In this document: in pieces, positions 8,071-11,482 of the stretch
How positions within the stretch are numbered: the first letter of the stretch is position 1
Layout: every line of letters begins with the position of its first letter
Source of the DNA: JAWLFY01 sp964462125
GTDB taxonomy: Bacteria > Planctomycetota > Planctomycetia > Pirellulales > Pirellulaceae
Reading direction: 5' to 3'
Assembly (NCBI GenBank): GCA_964462125.1
Contig: CAYWXT010000189.1
Location: 1 to 11,482 of the forward strand
DNA length: 11,482 bases
Program-made: the position numbers and the translations under genes
The notes under the pieces: model-generated
Database searches by the model: none
What the model was told of the DNA's origin: nothing
Seen by the model: only the letters and a program-made list of their open reading frames with translations

Positions 8071-8139
8071 CCGTACATCCGGCTCGCCGCGCCGGATCGT
8101 CACCGCGTCCTGAATTCCGATGAGTTCGATGATGTCTAC
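8036..8139 (+). repeat. Degenerate 32-base direct repeat across the PSD1 stop / DUF1501 start
   Basis: Copies lie at 8036-8067 and 8108-8139, offset by 72 bases, which is a whole number of codons. They match at 24 of 32 positions, beginning with an exact 11-base run (TCCTGAATTCC). In the PSD1 frame copy 1 encodes LNSNEFVYVY and copy 2 would encode LNSDEFDDVY, so copy 2 resembles the conserved PSD1 protein tail. Copy 2 also contains the DUF1501 ATG (8120) in another frame. Confidence 0.6.
8077..8097 (+). terminator. 7-bp hairpin in the PSD1-DUF1501 spacer
   Basis: The perfect inverted repeat ATCCGGC / GCCGGAT has a 7-base loop and starts 6 bases after the PSD1 stop codon. No T-tract follows. 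It lies between the two copies of the direct repeat and about 22 bases before the DUF1501 ATG. It could tune transcript stability or the ratio of the two proteins; a complete terminator is unlikely in such a tightly spaced pair. Confidence 0.35.
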
Positions 8140-9574
8140 CCACCGGCCCTTCCCCGGCGACAGCGAACGCGGATTGCATGCTCCGACGCGGCGCGACTTC
8201 TTGTATGGACTGACCACGTCGCTCGGCAGCGTCGCGCTCACCGCGATGCTGGCCGACCCGACGCGGTCGGATGATTCCACCGATCCGCTGTCTCCCAAGC
8301 CGGGACACCTTCCCGCCAAGGCGAAGCACTGCATCTTTTTGATGATGGAGGGTGGGCCGTCGCACATCGACACCTTTGATCCAAAACCGGACCTTCACAA
8401 GCTGCACCTGGAAGAGTTCCATCGCCAGGGTGAACAGAAATCCGCGATGGAGAGCGGCAAACGATACTACGTGCAAAGCCCATTCAAGTTTCGCAAGGCG
8501 GGCCAGAGCGGTGCGGACATCGCCGAGAACTGGGAACATCTCGCCGGCGTCGTCGATGAGATTTGCTTCTTCCGCGGTTGCCAGGTCGACAGCGTGAACC
8601 ACCCGACCGCCATGTATCAAATGAACTGTGGCAATCGCTTCGGAGGCGACCCGGCGGTCGGCGCTTGGGCCACCTACGGACTCGGTTCGGAAAACCAAGA
8701 CTTGCCTGGCTTCCTGGTGCTGCCGGAGGTTTCCTACCCGCAAGGCGGTGCAGCGAACTGGAGCAACGGCTACCTTCCCGCCAGTTTTCAAGGGACACCG
8801 CTACGGCCGCAAGGCTCCCCGATCCTCGACCTGAGCCCCCCGCCCGGCGTCAGTCCGTCGCGACAGCGGAAGAACCTCGACCTCGCCGCCAAGCTCAACG
8901 ATCGCCATGCCGAACGTCACCCCAGTCACGCGGAACTTGACGCCCGGATGCAGAATTATGAACTCGCGTTCCGCATGCAGATGCAGGTTCCCGAGGTGCT
9001 CGATTTGTCCGGCGAGGACACCAAGACGCAGTCAATGTATGGCATCGGCAACAACGCAACCGACGGTTTTGGACGCAAATGTTTGCTGGCCCGCAAGCTG
9101 GTGGAGAAAGGCGTACGGTTCGTCCAGCTCTATCACGGTTCCTGGGACAGCCACGACTACATCGAACGGGCTCACGGCAACCTGGTCCGCGGTGTGGACC
9201 AGCCGATCGCCGCCTTGATCCAGGACCTGAAACAGCGCGGCTTGCTCGACAGTACGCTGATCGTCTGGTGTGGTGAATTCGGGCGTTCGCCCGACAACGG
9301 TGTTCGCGGCGGAACCGCTTATGGCCGCGACCACAACCCCAGCGCCATGACGATCTGGCTTGCCGGCGGCGGGGTCAATGCCGGTCACACCGTGGGCGCC
9401 ACCGACGAACTTGGGATGACCGCGGTCGAGGAAGTCCACCACGTCCGCGACTTTCACGTCACGCTGTTACGGTTGCTCGGCCTCGACGACAACAAACTCA
9501 CTTACTACCACGCCGGCCGCTTCAAGCAACTCAGCCAGTTCGGCGGCCAGGTCATCGACCGGCTGATCGGTTGA
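8120..9574 (+). CDS. DUF1501 family protein with Tat-type signal (alkaline-phosphatase-like fold)
   Basis: A 484-residue exported protein that is the usual partner of PSD1 cytochromes in planctomycetes; its biochemical activity is not established. The N-terminus carries a twin-arginine signal, TRRDFLYG (23-30), followed by a hydrophobic stretch to about 44, implying export in a folded state. Family segments: FLMMEGGPSHIDTFDPKP (73-90), NHPTAMYQMNCG (160-171), LPGFLVLPEV (195-204), LYHGSWDSHD (337-346), VWCGEFGRSP (382-391), YGRDHNP (401-407) and HHVRDFHVTLLRLLGLD (440-456). These His/Asp-rich motifs resemble metal sites of the phosphatase/sulfatase fold, which is a family inference. Start alternatives are the ATG codons at 8129 and 8132; all keep the Tat motif. 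No clear ribosome site is seen, so translation may be coupled to the PSD1 gene. Confidence 0.95.
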   Translation: MSSMMSTHRPFPGDSERGLHAPTRRDFLYGLTTSLGSVALTAMLADPTRSDDSTDPLSPKPGHLPAKAKHCIFLMMEGGPSHIDTFDPKPDLHKLHLEEFHRQGEQKSAMESGKRYYVQSPFKFRKAGQSGADIAENWEHLAGVVDEICFFRGCQVDSVNHPTAMYQMNCGNRFGGDPAVGAWATYGLGSENQDLPGFLVLPEVSYPQGGAANWSNGYLPASFQGTPLRPQGSPILDLSPPPGVSPSRQRKNLDLAAKLNDRHAERHPSHAELDARMQNYELAFRMQMQVPEVLDLSGEDTKTQSMYGIGNNATDGFGRKCLLARKLVEKGVRFVQLYHGSWDSHDYIERAHGNLVRGVDQPIAALIQDLKQRGLLDSTLIVWCGEFGRSPDNGVRGGTAYGRDHNPSAMTIWLAGGGVNAGHTVGATDELGMTAVEEVHHVRDFHVTLLRLLGLDDNKLTYYHAGRFKQLSQFGGQVIDRLIG

Positions 9575-9598
9575 TCGTGATATGCCAAGCTCGCTGAA

Positions 9599-9635
9599 AC
9601 TTCGGTTCAAGGCCAACGCTCCCCCGAACCGAAGT
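9599..9635 (+). terminator. 10-bp inverted repeat downstream of the DUF1501 gene
   Basis: The perfect arms ACTTCGGTTC (9599-9608) and GAACCGAAGT (9626-9635) flank a 17-base loop, 24 bases after the DUF1501 stop. This is the strongest inverted repeat I found in the window. No T-tract follows, so it may be an operator for the downstream receptor gene or a transcript-end structure as easily as a terminator. Confidence 0.45.
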
Positions 9636-9807
9636 AGTCTTGAGCTGGCTACGACCGACTTCAATGTGGAATTGGTCCACGCATGGCCACCACCCGACAA
9701 AGGCTGCCCAAGCCTCACTTTCAACGGTTGGGTGCGTCTGCTGCGATCCATGCGCTGCGCCACAACCAGCCTACGGGGCACCGAGGGGGTCGCAGCTCTC
9801 AACCGAT

Positions 9808-9815
9808 GGGGGAAG
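9808..9815 (+). promoter_or_regulatory. Shine-Dalgarno site for the TonB-dependent receptor GTG start
   Basis: The purine run GGGGGAAG lies 7 bases before the GTG at 9823. It supports that GTG over the in-frame ATG at 9664. The nearer ATG at 9806 is in a different frame. Confidence 0.5.
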
Positions 9816-9822
9816 AACTTCC

Positions 9823-11482
9823 GTGTATTCGGGCATAGCGCCTACCGCCTTCGCCATCACTCTGCTGATCGCGTTCACACATGGCTCGGCACGAGCACAG
9901 GAAACGCAGCTTCCGCCCCCGGTCGCCGATGTCGCGTCAAACGCGACTGAGCCGGCAGACGAATCGAGCCTGCTTGACCTTGATCTCGAGCAGCTAAGCA
10001 ACACTGACGTCGTCGTACCTGTGCTCGACACCCCGGTGACCACTGTGTCCCGACGGAAAAGCACGGTGGGGCGCTCGCCGGCGGCCGTGTTCGTGATCGA
10101 CCAGGAAATGATCAAGCGAAGTGGCGCGCGAAGCATACCGGAAATACTGCGAATTGCCCCCGGCGTGCATGTCGCGAGGATTGACGCCAACAAGTGGGCC
10201 ATCTCGATCCGCGGGTTCAATCACCTCTATTCGAACAAGCTGCTGGTCCAAATCGACGGTCGCGCCGTTTACACACCGCTCTTTGCAGGCACGTTTTGGG
10301 ACGAGCAGGACGTGGTGCTCGAGGATATTGAACGAATCGAGGTCGTTCGCGGCCCGGGGGCGACTGTGTGGGGGGCCAACGCGGTCAACGGTGTGATCAA
10401 TATCCTCACCAAGCGCGCCAAGGATACCCAGGGTGGCCTTGTCGTCAGCGGCGGTGGGGACCAGAAGACGATGTTCAACACCGTCCGCTATGGCGGTCAG
10501 GCAGGCGAAGACCTGCACTGGCGTATCTACGGAAAACACTTTGCTCGCGACGATGGATTCTCTCCCGACGGCGCCTTCGATGCCTGGAATCAAGGACGGG
10601 CTGGGTTTCGCGCCGACTGGACTCCGTCAGACGCCGACCTCGTCACGGTTCAAGGGGATATCTTTGACGGCACCAGCCGAGGCACGCACCCCCGGCACAC
10701 GCCGACGTTTCCCTTCGCGGTAAATCAACGCGAAAAGAATCTCATCCGTGGGGGAAATCTTCTCTCCCGTTGGACACGCCAGCTCGATGAAGAGCGGAAT
10801 TGGAGTCTGCAGTTCTATTATGATCGCCGACAACGGGCCTCACCCGCCTTTGCGTTGGAACGTGACACCTACGATCTGGATTACCAATACAATTTCAAAT
10901 TTGGCCCTTACCAGCGAATCACGACAGGTGCTGGATACCGACGAAGCGAGGATTCCACGCAAGGCTTTCCCGGATTGCAGTTCGACCCCGCCGACCGCGG
11001 CATCGATTTGTACAGCACGTTTCTCCAGGACGAGATCGAGTTGGCGGAAGATCGTTGGTACCTCACCCTGGGATCAAAACTTGAACACAATGACTTTACG
11101 GGAATTGAGATTCAACCCTCGGCCCGCCTCCTCTTCATGCCCACCGAGCGGCAGTCATGGTGGGCCGCGATCTCGCGTGCTGTTCGCACACCTGCGCGGA
11201 TCGATACCGACCTTACTGCGCGAGGACCATTGTCACTCGACCCGCCGCTACAGTTCGAGTTTCGAGGCGACAACCGTCTGGAGGCCGAAAATCTGTTGGC
11301 CTATGAACTTGGCTACCGGGCTCAACCCCACGACGACCTGTCCCTGGATGTCGCCCTCTTTTACCACGACTATGAGGACCTGACGGGCACCACGCCAGGA
11401 GATCCGTTTCTCTCACCATCGGGACTCAGAACCTATCCGGTAACCCACTCACGTCATAAGTCCATATTTGAAAGGGGGTTGG
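9823..11482 (+). CDS. TonB-dependent outer-membrane receptor, N-terminal part (cut by window edge)
   Basis: An outer-membrane transporter that imports large ligands using energy from TonB. From the GTG at 9823 the frame is open for 553 codons to the window edge. The signal peptide has a hydrophobic stretch (about 8-19) and a good cleavage site, GSARA|QE, after residue 25, although its start lacks positive charge. A short acidic segment, LLDLDLEQLSN (50-60), precedes the plug, as is common in this subfamily. The plug domain (about 85-196) shows PAAVFVIDQEMIKRSGA (86-102), IPEILRIAPGV (105-115), WAISIRGFN (125-133), LLVQIDGRAVYTPLF (140-154) and ERIEVVRGPGATVWGANAVN (170-189), then GVINILTKRAKDTQGG (190-205). 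The beta-barrel begins after about 205, with alternating aromatic strands such as WSLQFYYDRR (327-336). The ligand is unknown; the gene's position after the sulfatase/PSD1/DUF1501 cluster suggests a polymer-derived or metal ligand, which is inference. Confidence 0.93.
   Translation, partial: MYSGIAPTAFAITLLIAFTHGSARAQETQLPPPVADVASNATEPADESSLLDLDLEQLSNTDVVVPVLDTPVTTVSRRKSTVGRSPAAVFVIDQEMIKRSGARSIPEILRIAPGVHVARIDANKWAISIRGFNHLYSNKLLVQIDGRAVYTPLFAGTFWDEQDVVLEDIERIEVVRGPGATVWGANAVNGVINILTKRAKDTQGGLVVSGGGDQKTMFNTVRYGGQAGEDLHWRIYGKHFARDDGFSPDGAFDAWNQGRAGFRADWTPSDADLVTVQGDIFDGTSRGTHPRHTPTFPFAVNQREKNLIRGGNLLSRWTRQLDEERNWSLQFYYDRRQRASPAFALERDTYDLDYQYNFKFGPYQRITTGAGYRRSEDSTQGFPGLQFDPADRGIDLYSTFLQDEIELAEDRWYLTLGSKLEHNDFTGIEIQPSARLLFMPTERQSWWAAISRAVRTPARIDTDLTARGPLSLDPPLQFEFRGDNRLEAENLLAYELGYRAQPHDDLSLDVALFYHDYEDLTGTTPGDPFLSPSGLRTYPVTHSRHKSIFERGL

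Larger units (their letters stand above)
9575..9822. other. Hairpin-rich leader ahead of the TonB-dependent receptor gene
   Basis: This 248-base spacer likely carries the receptor promoter and 5' leader. Besides the 10-bp repeat at 9599-9635 it has GTGGA-ATTGG-TCCAC (9666-9680), AGGCT-GCCCA-AGCCT (9701-9715) and a longer-range GGTTG / CAACC pairing (9726-9730 with 9763-9767). I found no B12-box-like sequence, so a cobalamin riboswitch is not supported. The receptor reading frame stays open upstream to 9598 and contains an ATG at 9664, but those 53 extra codons do not look like a signal peptide. Confidence 0.4.

Noticed and set aside
7192..8373. 393-codon minus-strand open frame across the PSD1-DUF1501 junction
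   Set aside because: It is antisense to two well-supported genes and has no recognisable motif; with the overlapping minus-strand frame at 7775-8791 it is best explained as a compositional shadow.
9575..9822. Cobalamin riboswitch upstream of the receptor
   Set aside because: No GCCACTG-type B12 box or matching conserved core could be found in the spacer.
9582..9950. 122-codon plus-strand open frame in the receptor leader
   Set aside because: It overlaps the receptor signal peptide and start in another frame and has no family resemblance or good ribosome site; the leader is better explained as regulatory.
1..11482. CRISPR array, phage, transposon or toxin-antitoxin system
   Set aside because: No regularly spaced repeats, transposase or integrase motifs, terminal repeats, or paired small genes of that type were seen.

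Overview
The window looks like part of a planctomycete chromosome (Pirellulaceae / Rhodopirellula-like). This is inferred from gene content. A secreted sulfatase, a large planctomycete cytochrome c protein of the PSCyt1-PSCyt2-PSD1 (DUF1549/DUF1553) type and a Tat-type DUF1501 protein lie close together, which is characteristic of that phylum. The DNA is GC-rich, Shine-Dalgarno sites are mostly weak, and many long non-coding shadow frames are open.

Layout. Bases 1-919, minus strand: the N-terminal 306 codons of a RecQ-family DNA helicase that runs off the left edge. A 290-base divergent spacer follows. All remaining genes are on the plus strand: a DEDDh exonuclease fused to a C-terminal BRCT domain (1210-2220), a secreted sulfatase (2287-4533), a small OsmC/Ohr-family protein (about 4645-5070), a 971-residue PSD1-type cytochrome c protein with two CXXCH haem motifs (5155-8070), a DUF1501 protein (8120-9574), a 248-base spacer with several inverted repeats, and a TonB-dependent outer-membrane receptor from a GTG start at 9823 that runs off the right edge. 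The recQ and receptor genes are cut by the window but can be read clearly by translation.

How the genes may work together. RecQ and the exonuclease-BRCT protein form a divergent pair with a plausible shared role in DNA repair or recombination. The sulfatase, PSD1 cytochrome, DUF1501 protein and TonB-dependent receptor would all act outside the cytoplasm. They fit a degradation-and-uptake locus for sulfated polymers or another large substrate, but the substrate cannot be read from sequence. OsmC, which reduces peroxides with thiols, sits between the sulfatase and the cytochrome gene.

Most unusual points. The sulfatase active-site motif reads C-T-N-T-R where C-x-P/A-x-R is expected. The last codons of the PSD1 gene have a degenerate in-phase copy 72 bases downstream, overlapping the DUF1501 start. 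Short GC-rich hairpins without T-tracts follow several stop codons. The leader ahead of the TonB-dependent receptor is rich in hairpins. I found no tRNA, rRNA, CRISPR array, insertion sequence or integrase.
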